The notes under the pieces: model-generated
What the model was told of the DNA's origin: nothing
Databases searched by the model: none
Seen by the model: only the letters and a program-made list of their open reading frames with translations
Shown here: piece after piece, positions 11,153 to 24,200 of the stretch
Numbering within the stretch: the first letter of the stretch is position 1
Layout of the letters: every line of letters starts with the position of its first letter
Position numbers and translations under genes: made by a program
Assembly (NCBI GenBank): GCA_944472155.2
Contig: OX235272.1
Coordinates: 98,090,020-98,154,019, forward strand
Direction of reading: 5' to 3'
Length of the DNA stretch: 64,000 nucleotides
Source: Trichobilharzia szidati
Taxonomy: Eukaryota > Platyhelminthes > Trematoda > Strigeidida > Schistosomatidae

Positions 11153-12330
11153 CTATATGGCTTTCAGTAAACCCCTGTTTACGTACCTCTCCCTACTTTT
11201 TGCTAAATCTTGCCAAAGGCTTATTAGCTTCCTGATTACACGTGAATATACTGCGTGCATGGGATCAAATGGGAAACATTTAACCATATCAATCGTTAAA
11301 TTCTGAAAAACAGAGCTTCCTCGGTGATGACTTGACTGGTTTCTGTGGCGGAAGCTACCATTACTCCTACACTGAAAATTTCCATTTTCGAAGGTCATTC
11401 ATCCGTCAAGTTCCTTTTCTTCTAACAGGCATTTGTCGCATCCATCACAACCATTATGACCTATAACCATTTCGACGTCTGCTATGGTTGGTCTGTCACA
11501 GATGACAGCTTTCAAATAAACGCTGAAGTGCCTGTCTCGTCTTCTAATATGTATACCTTGAAAATTGGATGGTTCATAAATCGAGATTCAGCTTGATATA
11601 ACTGTGTGAGTTTGTTGGCCAATCTTTTAATGGGAAGACCATCAGTTGAATTAATGTCAGTAAAAAGGTTGGACATTGTGGAATAGGTCAATCTTTTTAC
11701 TGACATTAATGTATACCTTGGCTTATTATATATTTGAGCTCATGTACTATGTCACCTCGGAAGTCCTTGAAACTGCTAGGTTTGCGAGCACCACCGCATA
11801 TGCCCATTAAGAATGCACTACTTAGGAAACGTGCTACTATTTGAAAGATGCCGCACCTGCTGTTTGAAAGAATTAAACGTGGCAAACTGTTGGCGTTCAG
11901 TTGCAAATCAGTCTTGTAGAGGGGACCATTTCTCATAGACATTTCCGTATGACGCAGCAGACATTCCCGGAGTCCTAAGTGGCAGTACACCTCCTCCAAT
12001 CTACCTTGATTCTCAGGATCCACATGCTCTCTCGTAGGCAGCTGAGACCAGTTTTCAGGTGAGATGTCCAAAGTCATATTACCATTATCTGGTAACATTT
12101 CCTTGGTGACCATGGTCTTATGTGGCATATTCGTCATTTTGTGACATTCAGAATGCTCCATTGTGGACATATCTGTGAAGTACTGGCAACAGGTGTCAGG
12201 CTACTGCAAAATGGTTTTTGCAGTTCTTCGGCTTCCATGCCGATGGTTCTACTAATCATGGGAGCTTCGATGTTCGTAGGGACAATGGCAGGTCTGCCAT
12301 CTTCCTTTGACGTCTCTGCCAGTGACTGCT
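11153..12330 (-). pseudogene. CACTA/EnSpm-type DNA transposase remnant
   Basis: Broken minus-strand reading frames give, in order: SFKDFRGDIVHELKYI (near 11740); FTDINSTDGLPIKR with HPIFKVYIL; a cysteine-rich VICDRP...GCDGCDKC block (11400-11510); then HHRGSSVFQNLTIDMV and CFPFDPMHAVYSRVIRKLISLW. This order matches animal CACTA-like transposases (schistosome SmTRC1-type), in which the last motif usually reads D-Y-M-H-x-V-x-L-G-V-x-R-K-L. Frameshifts near 11512 and 11706 and a TGA at about 11399-11401 show it is dead. The upstream part to 12330 is weaker. Confidence 0.7.
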
Positions 12331-12676
12331 GATAGTTACGTTTAAACCTCCATTACACTAGGGAATTGCAATTTAGACGGTCACATTCATGTAATCTATT
12401 CATACTCAACAAAGGGTATTTAGAGTTGGACTTTTGAAAGCATCGTTAGGCACCAGAGCAACTATTTACCTGCATCGTGTGGTATTTCAAAGTGCACGCT
12501 TCCTAGATGACTGTGATACACATAAACAAAATGTTACTTTACTATTACAGTTAGCGATGTATGTTCTTATATGCTGTGCTGATATAATCAGATCTAATCC
12601 ATTCATAAAACAATGAGTCATACTGGTTCGCTTTCTAACTCTGCATGCAATAGCATGAGATGCATTAATATTAATT
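12331..12676. other. No recognisable gene
   Basis: AT-rich sequence between the CACTA remnant and an RTE insertion site. Nothing was recognised. Confidence 0.5.
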
Positions 12677-12688
12677 ATGCTAACTTTA
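12677..12688. repeat. Target-site duplication of RTE copy, left
   Basis: atgctaacttta is repeated exactly at 13915-13926 on the other side of the RTE copy. Confidence 0.85.
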
Positions 12689-13914
12689 ACAAGCTGGATT
12701 CAGGAAAGGCAAATCATGTTCTGACCAAATCGCAACTCTACGCATTATCATCGAACAAAGCATGGAATTGCAATCAAACCTCTACCTCAACTTCATAGAC
12801 TTTGAGAAGGCCTTCGACAGCGTTGAGCGCGAAGTAATTTGGAAACTACTCGAGTACTACGGCGTACCCCAAATATTCATCAACCTTATTCAACAACTGT
12901 ACGACAACGGCACATGTCAAGTGATCCACAACGGAAAACTCAGCGAAGCGTTTGGAGTAAACACAGGAGTCAGATAAGGGTGCTTATTATCACCAATGAT
13001 ATTCCTAATTGTGGTGGACTGGATTATGCGTCAGACAGTGGGAAACGAGAAGACAGGAATATCCTGGACCGACGTGAAGAACCTAGAAGACCTGGATTTC
13101 GCGGATGATTTATGTTTGATGTCACACAAAATCGAAGACTTACAAGCAAAAACCGACAAACTGGTCGAAGAAGCAGCAAAGACAGGACTCCAGGTGAACA
13201 TAGACAAAACGGAGGTTATGAAAATAACCAACCAACAACAGCATCAGCAACATCCAGCGCCAATCACCATCAACGGGAGGGATTTGAAAGAGGTTACTTC
13301 ATTCACTTATTTAGGGAGCATTGTCTCAACCACAGGAGGAACGGACGAGGATGTCAAATCGAGAATCGGGAAGGCGAGAAACACATTCATCAACCTGAAA
13401 CCAATCTGGAAATCTTCGTCACTCAACATCAACAACAAAATTCGGATTTTCAATACAAACGTCAAGTCAGTTCTTCTATACGGATCAGAAACTTGGCGGG
13501 TCACCAAGAATATTTTCAACAGCCTGTTGCACACCTTTATCAACAACTGTCTTCGTTCCATACTGAAGATTAGATGGCCGGAAAGAATCACAAACAAGAA
13601 GCTATGGGAACAAACGAAACAGGAACCAATCGCCCAACAAATATGCAGGAGAAAGTGGAGATGGATTGGACACTCGCTGAGGAGGCCGTTGGGTGACATC
13701 GCGCGTCAGGCCCTCGAGTGGAACCCGAAAGGGAAGCGGCGAGTGGGACGTCCAAGGGTGACATGGAGGAGATCGTGTGAGGAGGAGATGAAACAGTATG
13801 GAATAACATGGACGCAAGTGAAAATTACAGCAGAAGACAGAAGCAAGTGGAGACGTGCAGTTGAAGCCCTATGTTCCACTAGGAACCCTAGGGAACAATA
13901 ATATAATAATAATA
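12689..13914 (+). mobile_element. RTE/SR2-like retrotransposon, 5'-truncated copy 1
   Basis: The truncated element starts inside the RT domain ([13 protein letters not shown]) and ends with a short TAA-rich tail. RT blocks visible: [27 protein letters not shown], then [11 protein letters not shown] (catalytic FADD), [25 protein letters not shown] and [15 protein letters not shown]. The frame is open from 12690 to 13903 except for one TAA at 12975-12977, in the GVRQG motif where the 39.4-42.6 kb copy has CAA. It is flanked by the 12-bp target-site duplication at 12677 and 13915, so the ends are exact. Confidence 0.92.
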
Positions 13915-13926
13915 ATGCTAACTTTA
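13915..13926. repeat. Target-site duplication of RTE copy, right
   Basis: Exact repeat of 12677-12688, directly after the TAA-rich 3' tail. Confidence 0.85.
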
Positions 13927-14070
13927 CTGATCGTTCCCACAAATGTGACAGTTGAAAATTGTATGCTGATTATTGTGTCTGTATTCGAACGCCATTGGTT
14001 ATTCCGAAAAATGTGACAATTACTAAATGTACGTGCATTAGTGTGTATCTGTGTCTCAATTTGGTTGAGG

Positions 14071-14072
<2 letters not shown>

Positions 14073-14116
<44 letters not shown>
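14073..14116. repeat. (TA)n microsatellite
   Basis: About 22 uninterrupted TA dinucleotides. It is a likely polymorphic site and prone to assembly slippage. Confidence 0.95.
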
Positions 14117-14117
<1 letters not shown>

Positions 14118-14785
14118 GTATGCTTGTGGTATGACGGACTGGGTGTCTGAATTCTAATTATCCTAATACTGAGGGATTACTACTACATTCGGTGTAGTTC
14201 TCGTTTGATTCTGGATATAAGTTCGAGTGAACACTAATTTAGGAGAAATGCTTCTTAGAAAGCAGCACATATACCTTATTTAAAATGACTTAATGAACTG
14301 ACAACAATTTTTCTGAATTCAAATCTTCACATCTTCAGTACCGACACGGAGTGGCAAGAATCATTCGTGGAATTCATATTTCTTCATTCACATAAGCTGT
14401 AATGCGTAAACAGAAAACAGCTGTATGAGTACAATATTAAGGGCAATTAATATGCTAGTTTTTAAAAAAAATAAAAGTTCCTAGATGATTTCATGTGAAA
14501 CACTTCATCAAAACACTAATGGCTTTCTCAAACGAAACAGTATACCTTGTTTTGCAAATGAAATATGAACTACTGACAATTTATCTGCAACCTACATAGT
14601 CCAGAGCATATATTAAGGGTTTCCTCCTTAATCGCCTTTTTTCTAATTATTTTCCCCTTCAAAAATATCCCCCCCTTTTCATCATTTTCCCTAGAAATAT
14701 CCCAGTTTTGTCCATGTTATTGCACATTTGGGAATGGACCTAGTCATACAAATTTTTGAACCAATCTAAAGAACAACGACTTACT
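14117..14785. other. No recognisable gene
   Basis: AT-rich sequence without recognisable coding or repeat content. Confidence 0.5.
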
Positions 14786-14789
14786 TACT

Positions 14790-15530
14790 TTACTTTACTT
14801 CGGCTATCTCCTACGGGAGGATGAGCCGGCTTCATGAACATCTCGAATCATCGTTTGTAAGAGAGTTTATGAAGTTTCATGGGAATTTGGTACGAGTGAT
14901 GTCCCCAGAATTGCTCGGCCTTTTGTTTGAGAGTGCAGCTCTAGCCTTTACACAACCAAGTGTGACCTACAAGGCAGTAGGAGTGGAGTAGGGAGTCCAC
15001 TATCCATTGGCAGCCGCTGACCGGAATTCGGTTCATACGCCTTTTTGAATGGGGCCAGACATCCAGGACATCCAACAAGCCCTTTGTCCATACATCTGCC
15101 GGTGAGCTCCAGTAAGCTTCATACGCCAGTCGTTGGAGGTTTGGAATCAGAGTTTAGCCTTCTCCCCTAGACTGTCATCTAATGGACAGTCAACCCGGTG
15201 AAGAGCGCCGGGCATCCGCTTTCGCCCTCTCACTTTGGTGAAAAACACCTCCGCCACGTGAAGGCAGTGAGTAGGACTTCCTCAGGAGAGGCTATGTAAG
15301 ACGCCTGGTCATATGGGAGCATTTCAAGAGGTGTGCGGAGGCGTGGCCAACCCGCAGCGCAAGGCACCCACCCCCGACCATCCTGAGGCTTTGGAGGCAA
15401 AGAACAACGACCATGGAGTGCGAACACACCAGTTACCTTGTGCGCACATCGTTCTTTGGATCGTAGAACCTTTCGTTTTACAGTGCCAGTATGAATGTTG
15501 TGCGCGGACTGAGATGTAAATTGCATCCCG
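14790..15530. repeat. GC-richer block, probably an unassigned interspersed repeat
   Basis: The base composition rises sharply relative to both flanks and to the host introns. An open minus-strand stretch (about 15230-15480) includes PPKPQDGRGWVPCAAGWPRL and SPEEVLLTAFTWRRC, but I recognise no domain. The left edge carries a short TTACT-type tandem. I infer that it is part of a mobile or repeated element; no second copy occurs in this window. Confidence 0.4.
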
Positions 15531-15572
15531 TTCTCTGTTTTAAGTACTGTTCGAACATTGAGTTGATAGCAT

Positions 15573-15640
15573 GTTAAGGTTAGGATTAGTGTTAGGGTCA
15601 AGGTAAGGAGTGCGTTTAGGGTTAGGGTTGGGAATAGGGT
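15573..15640 (+). repeat. Degenerate TTAGGG-like tandem
   Basis: Several GTTAGGG, GGTTAGG and TTTAGGG units are interspersed with variants. TTAGGG is the schistosome telomere unit, so this is a candidate interstitial telomere-like tract, or simple-sequence drift. Confidence 0.5.
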
Positions 15641-16540
15641 GTTTCATTATTATTTTGGGTAATTTTCTCGTAAACAAGTGGCTTTCCATTGGTCGTCTCA
15701 AGGCCGCCCTTGCTTCCGCACTCCGTGGTTGCAACTTTTTTCGCTTATTTTGTGAATATGGATAAAGTAGGTAAAAATATGGGCAATTTTTCGTTCAAAG
15801 CTGGGTAAAATGGGAGAAAGTTTCATTTTCGGAAGTGACACGAGTGAATTGAGAAAAAGTGGGTAATGTTTTTTAGAACACATGGGTAAGTGTTGCGTAG
15901 TACTCATATATGGATAGTATATTCTCATTCTAATGACTTCTATGGTTATCGTCGCAGAGTACTTTAGAGACTCCTTATGTTCATGCATGTACAGCAGCAC
16001 ATTCATGAGCAGGTGGAGTTTAGATTAGTATTTTAATATAGACACTTTATAGTACCATAGTGTGTATGTTTGTCTCATCAATGATTGTCTTACGCGTATT
16101 GTGCCCACTCCTCCTGCGAAATCAACCAATATGTTTGCTGTAATGTTAAGCTAACAATAATGCAGAGGTAATGCTGATAAAATCTGAAAGAGTGGTATTA
16201 CCGTGATGAGTAAATACTGTGTGCTATCAGTTCAGCACCTGCTGACATTTTTCAGAACTTTTATTGTTGGGTCAGCAGTAGCTATCATTATTCTGAAAAT
16301 TATCTGCTCAAATATCATATTACCAAGCATAACTGCGTTACGGGACAGGCCGCAAAATTTTTTCAGAGCATTAAACTTGGAATAAAACGGGGGGAAAATA
16401 CTTTCATTATAGAGTGAATTTAATAACTAAAAGCACACAGTGATACAGTGTTATTTGCTAGTAGCGCTTCAAACATCATATGTTTCTCGAAATCACAGTA
16501 AGTTACGTAACTTTCAAACTTCGTTTATATAGTTCCATTA
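15641..16540. other. No recognisable gene
   Basis: AT-rich sequence before the Penelope-like remnant. No domain was recognised. Confidence 0.5.
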
Positions 16541-17640
16541 TTTTCTTCAAATTTAAGGGCGAAATATGTAGACAAACAGAAAGGTGGCAATGTCGTCAAC
16601 CAAATCCCATTCGTAGCTGATATGTACAGTTGTGAAAATATGGCTCTTGATGCATTCATTCCTATCTCACATATGTGGTGAAGATATGTGGATAACACTT
16701 TCATAGGGTTAAAAATAAGACATATCTCTAGTTTCTTAACACATAAACTCATTAGTAGTGGGAATAAAATTTACATCTGACTCAGAACATGAACAAGGAA
16801 AATTTGATTAAAAAATAAAACGAGCAGGAGAAGGTAGAAAGTCTACTGGTGTTTATAAAAAGCCAACACTAATAGCTATTTAGACTTTAATTTATCTCCT
16901 CCGTTATCCGTAAAGGTAGGCTTGCTTAAGTGTTTGATACTCTGAGCAGTAACTCTAAGTAGTACATTGCGAATCCTAAATAATGAAATGAAACAGAAGA
17001 AGCGTTGATGCGAAATAACCATCTCATAAAATTCATTAAGGTCACAAAAGTTCACAAGAAAGAGAAAACTTCTAGTGTAACTGTTGACCATAACAAATAA
17101 GTATTTAAGGTATTTACGGTTTCACCATATGGGAAAGGGACATCCAAAACCCCACGTAGGATCTTTAACAAAGCAGGAGTTGGGGTGGCATTTAAACCCA
17201 CAAAGTCACTCAGGGACAAGCTCCGCAGGTTAAAGGACCCTATTTATCCGATTAGACAAAGTAGTTTAATCTACAAAATGCTTTACAATGACTGTGAGGT
17301 CAACTACATAGGTCAAACTAGTAGATCGGCGGTAGTCAGATTATCAGATCATAAGAATTTAGCTAGATGTAGGAAGATTGACTCCTGTAAAGTGAATACT
17401 TTAGAGAAAAACCCGGCAATCGCGATGTATGCATTTACACAATCACACAATGTTGTGGGACAATGAAACAATTCTTAAACGGAATGTAGGTATTTTAAGG
17501 ATGAGGTTGGTCGCTGAATCGTTATTCACCGAATACACACCTAACACTTGCAATGGGAATGGTACAACGTCAATACCAGCGATATGAAAAATATTACTCC
17601 CAATGAAACTAAAGGATTAGAAATAATACAGTTATGTAGA
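16541..17640 (+). mobile_element. Penelope-like retroelement remnant with GIY-YIG endonuclease
   Basis: On the + strand, near 16680, the peptide RYVDNTFIG corresponds to the catalytic RYVDDTF of Penelope-like reverse transcriptases. Near 16845 TGVYKKPT matches the conserved VYRKPTHT block. Downstream, the frame at 17185-17466 encodes a GIY-YIG-type nuclease: SLIYKMLYNDCEVNYIGQTS, then RSAVVRLSDHKN and a final TQSHNV. The order RT then GIY-YIG is diagnostic of the superfamily. Many stops in the RT part, and a D to N change in the catalytic motif, show it is inactive. Confidence 0.8.
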
Positions 17641-17942
17641 TGACGTTTGAAGGTTATGTAGGGATGAATGAATGTCGTCACTCAATAATACTGTATCACT
17701 GTGTAGTCTTTTCAGATACATTTGCTGTATGATGGAATTATACCCTACCGAAATTCCCAAGTTTCTTTCTTTCAAAGGAGAAAAATAAAAGGTGAGAGTA
17801 GTATCATCAAAATCCACTAAATCCCCGTAGTCAATGAGAAAAAAATAATGATTGTTCAAATGGAAATATAACGTAAATAAATATTCACCGCTGTAATAAA
17901 CTTTGTATTACCTCATCACGATTCTTTTATTCAGTTTTGTAG
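17641..17942. promoter_or_regulatory. Upstream region of ATPSCKMT-like gene
   Basis: No open frame of note. The last bases before the start codon read as a pyrimidine-rich tract ending TTTTGTAG directly followed by ATG. This looks like a splice acceptor: either a 5'UTR intron or a spliced-leader acceptor. The schistosome leader ends in AUG, so both are possible. Confidence 0.45.
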
Positions 17943-18242
17943 ATGAGTTCAGGCACTCCATTGGAGCCCGTATTTGGTTATTCTAACACAGAGGAAAAGT
18001 TAAATAAACGTACTAAATTTCGAAACGCTGTAATTGTTGGATGTGGTGTCACAACTGTTACTGCATACTATGTGTTTTGGTCCTTTGTTTCTCCTGCATT
18101 TCGAAAATTTTGTTTGCCATTCTTACCTGCTACGTCTCCACAACTAGACAACACTTACAAGCTTTTGAAATATGCACAAAGTCGACGAATTGACAGGTCT
18201 TTGGGATCAGTGGTCGACCTCGGCAGTGGTGATGGACGTGTG
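17943..18242 (+). CDS. ATPSCKMT: ATPSCKMT-like exon 1
   Basis: One hundred codons from ATG to ...GSGDGRV, covering the hydrophobic anchor and SAM motif I. The donor is GTTAGT at 18243, phase 0. Reading on would reach a stop two codons later, which supports the donor. Confidence 0.88.
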
Positions 18243-21200
18243 GTTAGTTGATCTTTTTCCTCTTCCTACTTTTCTTTTAATGGATTGTATTTATAGCCCT
18301 AAGAGTTAAGTTTTTATAAGGTTGGGTATATTTGCTAAGTGTTGTAATGAGATTTATTTAGCTCATTCGTGGAGCTAAATGCTAGAATCATATTTTTGAC
18401 CTGAACACAGATAGAAAAAAAGAAATGTAAGGAAACTGTGAGAAACTGAAATGTGCAGCTGAAAGAAAAGTGAGGATTTATTGGATTTGGGAGATCACAG
18501 GCATCTGCGGTATTTAGAACGGTCCTGAGCCATATCACCAATTGTCTCCAGCCATTAGTTCTTAGCATTTAGAGGGACCCAACGAGGCGGTCTACACATC
18601 ACTACGTGGCTGACCCAAACCAACAGTCAAAGACTTCATAGATTTATACCGGATCTTGATTTGTCCATCTTTAACTCTTTTCTAACTCATTCCTATGTCA
18701 ACTACGCTGATGGACAAGAAAACCAATGACTTGACATGCATAGCGTGTACTAAGTATCCCAATTTTTGCAGGTTCACGGATTGACTTTCCCTCCCTACCT
18801 AACACTACGCTTAGTCTGAGTAATACCAACTGTAATATACTACCCAACATGAAAGACTGAACACAAACCCCCGTGTTATAAGGTGGTTAGTCTTTCCATA
18901 TTTTCCACTTTTAATAATCCTATCTCAGTAATGAAGAACAAAATGAACTGCTGCACAGTACATACGTCCCTTTTATCGATAGCCGGGTATGACGTTTACG
19001 TCAGAGATGTCGTAAGTTTGCAAATGCTACATGAATCTTTTGTATCTGTGCTGTCAGTAATCAGTCTATTTCGACGGATGCAACTTCCCAAATAAGTGAG
19101 CTAATCAACACGATCAAACACCCTACTTTCTGTCTCCAAAATACGAATCGTTTCAGACCACTTTTGCAGCAGCATCTGCTGCTCGAGGTGTTTAGGAGAT
19201 TTTGCATTTTTCTGTCGTTTCCAACTAGGCGGGATATTTTATATGTATACTTAAGATCAATGAGACTGTTTCCTGGTATCAGGTCAATACACAGGCTGCC
19301 GAAGTCGATCGGGGTCAACCTCAGTTAAAGTTGGGGAATCGATGTCTTCATCCCATTTAAGTATGCTTGGAACGTTCGGCGAATTTAGCGTTGCTGCAGG
19401 CTAGTTGAATTGCTACTGAAAGTTTCTTCTCCAACGTTCCAATCGTCTACTGTGCGTGGTAAATAAATTATCGGCGTCCGAAATCATCATTACTATGTCG
19501 TTCATGCAATTATTTTAGTTTTTTGAACTCATACTTCTAATACCTATTAGTGTCTCAGTTTATCGGTGTATTGTTATCTAAGTTTTGACAAAAGCCAATT
19601 AAGTATTAAAGTATTGAAGTAAGCAGATGGTATATAGATGGTATTTTGGTGTATGTGATTGTCAGTACATATAAGTTGTGTTCTTGAATGCGGATTATCA
19701 TCTGAAAAGCGCAAAGTTAGTTTCCGCTTTTCAGGTATTAATTTTCCATCTCTGAACTTGATTTCATTTACACTTCACACTATTCAAAGATCCGTAATTG
19801 CGCTGTTTATTGCATTTTTTCTCTCTTTGACAACAGAAATTATTCAAGTCGAGTGTTTAAGGGTCAGTTTCATCATGTACACTAAGGTTTTTAGGGGGTT
19901 ATTATGCAAATGTCATTTATTTAGTACTCATTTTTTTTGTTAACTGTCTCTGACTTCGATACTACTGCTAAGGTTTTTTTTATCGTTGTTGTCGCTTGTT
20001 GCCCTTCCTGTTGTGAATTATTTTCCTTCGCTGGTGTTGTTCTGGTTGTTTTACTCCTTGTTTTCCTGGTTTCAAGGGGATCAACCCACAAGGTGGCTTC
20101 TCTGTAAACTATATGTTAATGAAACAACCCCCACCCCACTCAGGCGTGAGGCTAGCAACCCCACCCTGTAAACAAAGCTGCTACAGAAACTTCAGTACGA
20201 TGAATTTCCTTGCGCCAAAAGAAAAAGTCTGTGTGGGGACATGGAACGTCCGCACCATGTACGAGATTGGCAAAGGCGCCCAGGTTGCAAACGAGATGAA
20301 AAGATACGGGATTCAAGTACTGGGAATATGTGAAAGCAGATGGAACGGGAATGGACTCACCAAATTGTCAACGGGAGAGTCAGTGATCTATTCCGATCAC
20401 CCAGAAGACAACCACACGCACACCAAGGGCGTGGCTATCATGATGTCACCAATGGAAACGAAGGCTCTGATGCAATGGGAGGCGATCTCGCCCAGGATAA
20501 TGACCACCAGACTCAATTCCAAAGGAAGGAAAGTGTCAGTTAAACGATGCTATGCACCCACAAATAACACAGACCTCGAAAAGAAAGCAGAATTATACAG
20601 AAAACTACAGGCAACAATGGACAATACTCCAGTTGGTGACATTACAATACTAATGGGAGACATGAACGCCAAACTGGGTCCAGACAACACAGGAAGGAAA
20701 CTCATCATGGGTAAAGAAACTCTCGGAGAGATGAAAAAAATGGGAAACTCTTCGTCGACTTCTGCACCTTCAATGAACTAGTGATTGGTGGCAGCGTATA
20801 TAAACACAAGGATATCCACAAGGCTACATGGGTGTCACCAGATGGCCGGACCAAACGTCAAATTGACTTCATCTCAATCTCAAGGAAGTGGAGGCGCAAC
20901 CTACTGGACACAACAGTAAGAGGAGGAGCAGACGTTGAATCAGACCACTATCTCGTAAAAGGGACAATCCAAATCAAATTAAAAGCTTTCAGAGAAACAG
21001 GAGCTGCAGATAGACCACAAGCCAAGTTCAATACTCAAAGACTGAAGGACCAGGATACAAAGGACATCTTTACTGCAAGCATAAGGGAAAAGGACGAGAC
21101 ACAAATCAACACTAGTGAAGAGGTCAGTGTCGAAAAGCACTGTGACAACCTGAAAGCAGTGTGGAGCGAAACCTGCATGAAAGTTCTTGTCAGAAAGAAG

Positions 21201-24200
21201 AGACAGGACAAACAGTGGCTCACTACGGATACTTGGAGACTGATAGAAGAGAGAAAGATGGTGAAACAAAAGATTCTCCAGTGCACCGACGAGCAACAAA
21301 AACAGGATTTGAATGCAAGCTACAAGACACTGAACAAAAGAGTAAAGAAGAGTGCCAGGGAAGACAAAAGAAAATATTATGAAGCCATGGCAAGTGAAGC
21401 AGAACAAGCTGCAGGCAAAGGAGACCTCGCAACACTCTACCAAACAACTAAGTACCTATCGGGCAAAAGTTTGACACAAATTGAGCCAGTGAAGGATGAC
21501 AATGGAAAGTCACTCATCAAAGAAGTGGAGCAAAGGAAACACTGGGCTGAACACTTCAAAAGACTCCTAAATCGACCACCACCTACAACCCGCCCAACAA
21601 TACCAACCACGGAAGCAGAACTACCAGTGAACATTAGCCCCCCGATGAAATCAGAAGTCCTGAAGGCAATCAAGATGCTAGAAGCTGGAAAAGCAGCAGG
21701 ATCAGATGGAATCCCAGCAGAAGCGTTGAAAATGGACCCAGAGACAACAGTGGACTTGATGACGCCACTACTGGAGAAGGTGTGGAAAGAAGGCAAAGTA
21801 CCCGAGGATTGGAAGAAAGGATACTTATTCAAACTAACAAAGAAAGGAGACTTAAGTCAATGCAAGAACTGGCGCGGAATTATGCTCCTGTCCATCCCAA
21901 GCAAAATACTAAGCCGCATCATCCTGGAGAGAATCAAACATGCCCTGGATGAAAAACTTCGACCGGAACAGGATGGATTCAGGAGAAACAAGTCATGCAT
22001 TGATCAGATCGCCACACCACGGATCATCATTGAACAAAGCTTGGAATGGCAGTCACCTCTCTATCTCAACTTCATTGACTTTGGAAAGGCCTTCGACAGC
22101 GTCTATCGAGAGGTGATTTGGAAACTGCTTCGCTACTATGGGGTGCCACCGACAATTATACATCTCATCCAACAGCTGTACGACAATGCTGCATGCCAAG
22201 TAATCCACAACGGGAAACTTACGGAATCCTTCGAAGTGAGGACAGGAGTAAGACAACGCTGGCTGCCTACTATCGCCAATGATTTTCCTGATTGCAGTAG
22301 ATTGGATAATGCGACAAACAGCGGGCAATGAGGAAACAGGCATGAAATGGACTCAAACGAAAATCTTGGAGGATCTGGACTTCGCCGATGATATATGTCT
22401 GATTTCCCACAAACTGGAAGATATGCAAGTGAAAAGCTACAAGTTGGCAGGAGAAGCATCAAAGATAGGCCTTCAGGTGAACATAGAGAAAACAGAGGTG
22501 ATGAACATTCCTAGCCAACACCAACAGCAGCAACAACAACAGACAACAATAAGCATAAATGGGAGGAACCTGAAAGAAACAACCTCCTTTACCTACCTGG
22601 GAAGCATCGTTTCAACTACAGGCGGAACTGACGAGGATATCAAAGCAAGGATTGGGAAAGCAAGGCAAGCTTTCATCACTTTCAAGTCTGTGTGGAGGTC
22701 AACAGCATTCAGTGTCAAAAATAAGATCCGTATTTTCAACTCCAATGTGAAGTCAGTGCTACCTACTATACGGATCAGAGACTTGGCGCATCATAAAGAG
22801 CACCTCAAACAAACTACAGACCTTCATTAACAGCTGTGTTCGCTCAATACTCAAGATCAGATGGCCAGAAAAGGTCAGCAACAGGGATCTCTGGGAGCGA
22901 ACCAACCAGGAACCGATTGTGCAACAAATAGGCAGGAAGAAATGGAGGTGGATTGGCCATACTCTGAGGAAACCATCAAGTGACATCACTAGGCAAGCCC
23001 TCGAGTGGAACCCGAAAGGGAAGTGGCTAGTTAGTCATCCAAGGTTGACTTGGAGGAGGTCATGTGAAGAGGAGATGGAAACGTGTGAGCAGACTTGGAG
23101 CCACGTGAAAACTCTAGCAGAGAACCGAACACAATGGAGACGCGCGGCTGAAGCCCTATGTTCCTCTAGGAATTAAAGGAAATAATAATAATATTGTCGT
23201 AGGAACAAACTCGATTGTTAAGTTTGTCAAGAAATCATAGTTTCTTGGATAATAATAATTGTATTCCTAATGTTATTCTTCATTTTTGCTTTTAGTTACT
23301 TGATTTGCTGACTCGACCAAAATTGAAAATTTGTTCTGCCCATGGAGTAGAGCTGAATCGACCACTGGTTTGGTACTCACGTTTCAAGCTATTTCGCGTT
23401 AGCGAATTGCCGACTACACCTAAAGTGACTTTTACATGCGGAAATATTTGGAAGACTAATCTCTCCGTGTATGACACAGTCTTATTATTTGGTGTTGATT
23501 CAATGGTAAGCTTGTGTCAAACAGTGACTATTCAATCTAGATGACGTTTTCAGCTCAAATTATTGCTCATAATCACATCAATTTGATATGATCATGGGCA
23601 GTAATTTGTGTTGGAAATGTCATCCAGTTATTAACACTGCATCACTGTGTGTTATTTCAAACAAACTTATCTAATATGGAACTACATTCTACCACTGTGT
23701 CCACGTTCTACACTTACATTAACCAATCTAATGATATTTCCTGAATAAACCTATTCAAGTTAATTTGCAATTGAACCATCTGTTGTAAATTTAATGCAAT
23801 TCAGTTTAATGCAGTAATGTTTATTAGATTTGGTTGACCACCGAGCTGACCTGGTATTTTGATTATTAAACTATAAGACTTGGTGACTAGCTGGAACAAC
23901 TTTCTTATAAAGCAAAATCAGATACTACAAATGGTCGGGATTTAGTCGCTGAAATAGATGAAACTGTGGTTAAGAAACGTGGTGTGCATATACGACTGTT
24001 CACTTGATTTCTTGAATTTGGGAACAGAAATACCAGTAGACATCATGTTAAAGGTAAAGAAGTCTAAACATTGCACGTTCGATCCCCCGCCGACGCACAC
24101 CTGATATCTATGGTCGGCCTGCTAAATTTGGGCTACCGATATCACATGCTGAAAATTTCATACTTGTACCAAAATACTGTGTGGAATCAAGCTATAATAA

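Noticed and set aside
13112..13573. Gln/His-rich frame as a separate protein
   Set aside because: It is a shadow of the RTE reverse transcriptase in another frame; the same shadow recurs at 41.8 and 52.8 kb.
20050..23195. Target-site duplication for the decayed RTE copy
   Set aside because: I compared the flanks near 20000-20060 and 23185-23230 and found no convincing direct repeat.
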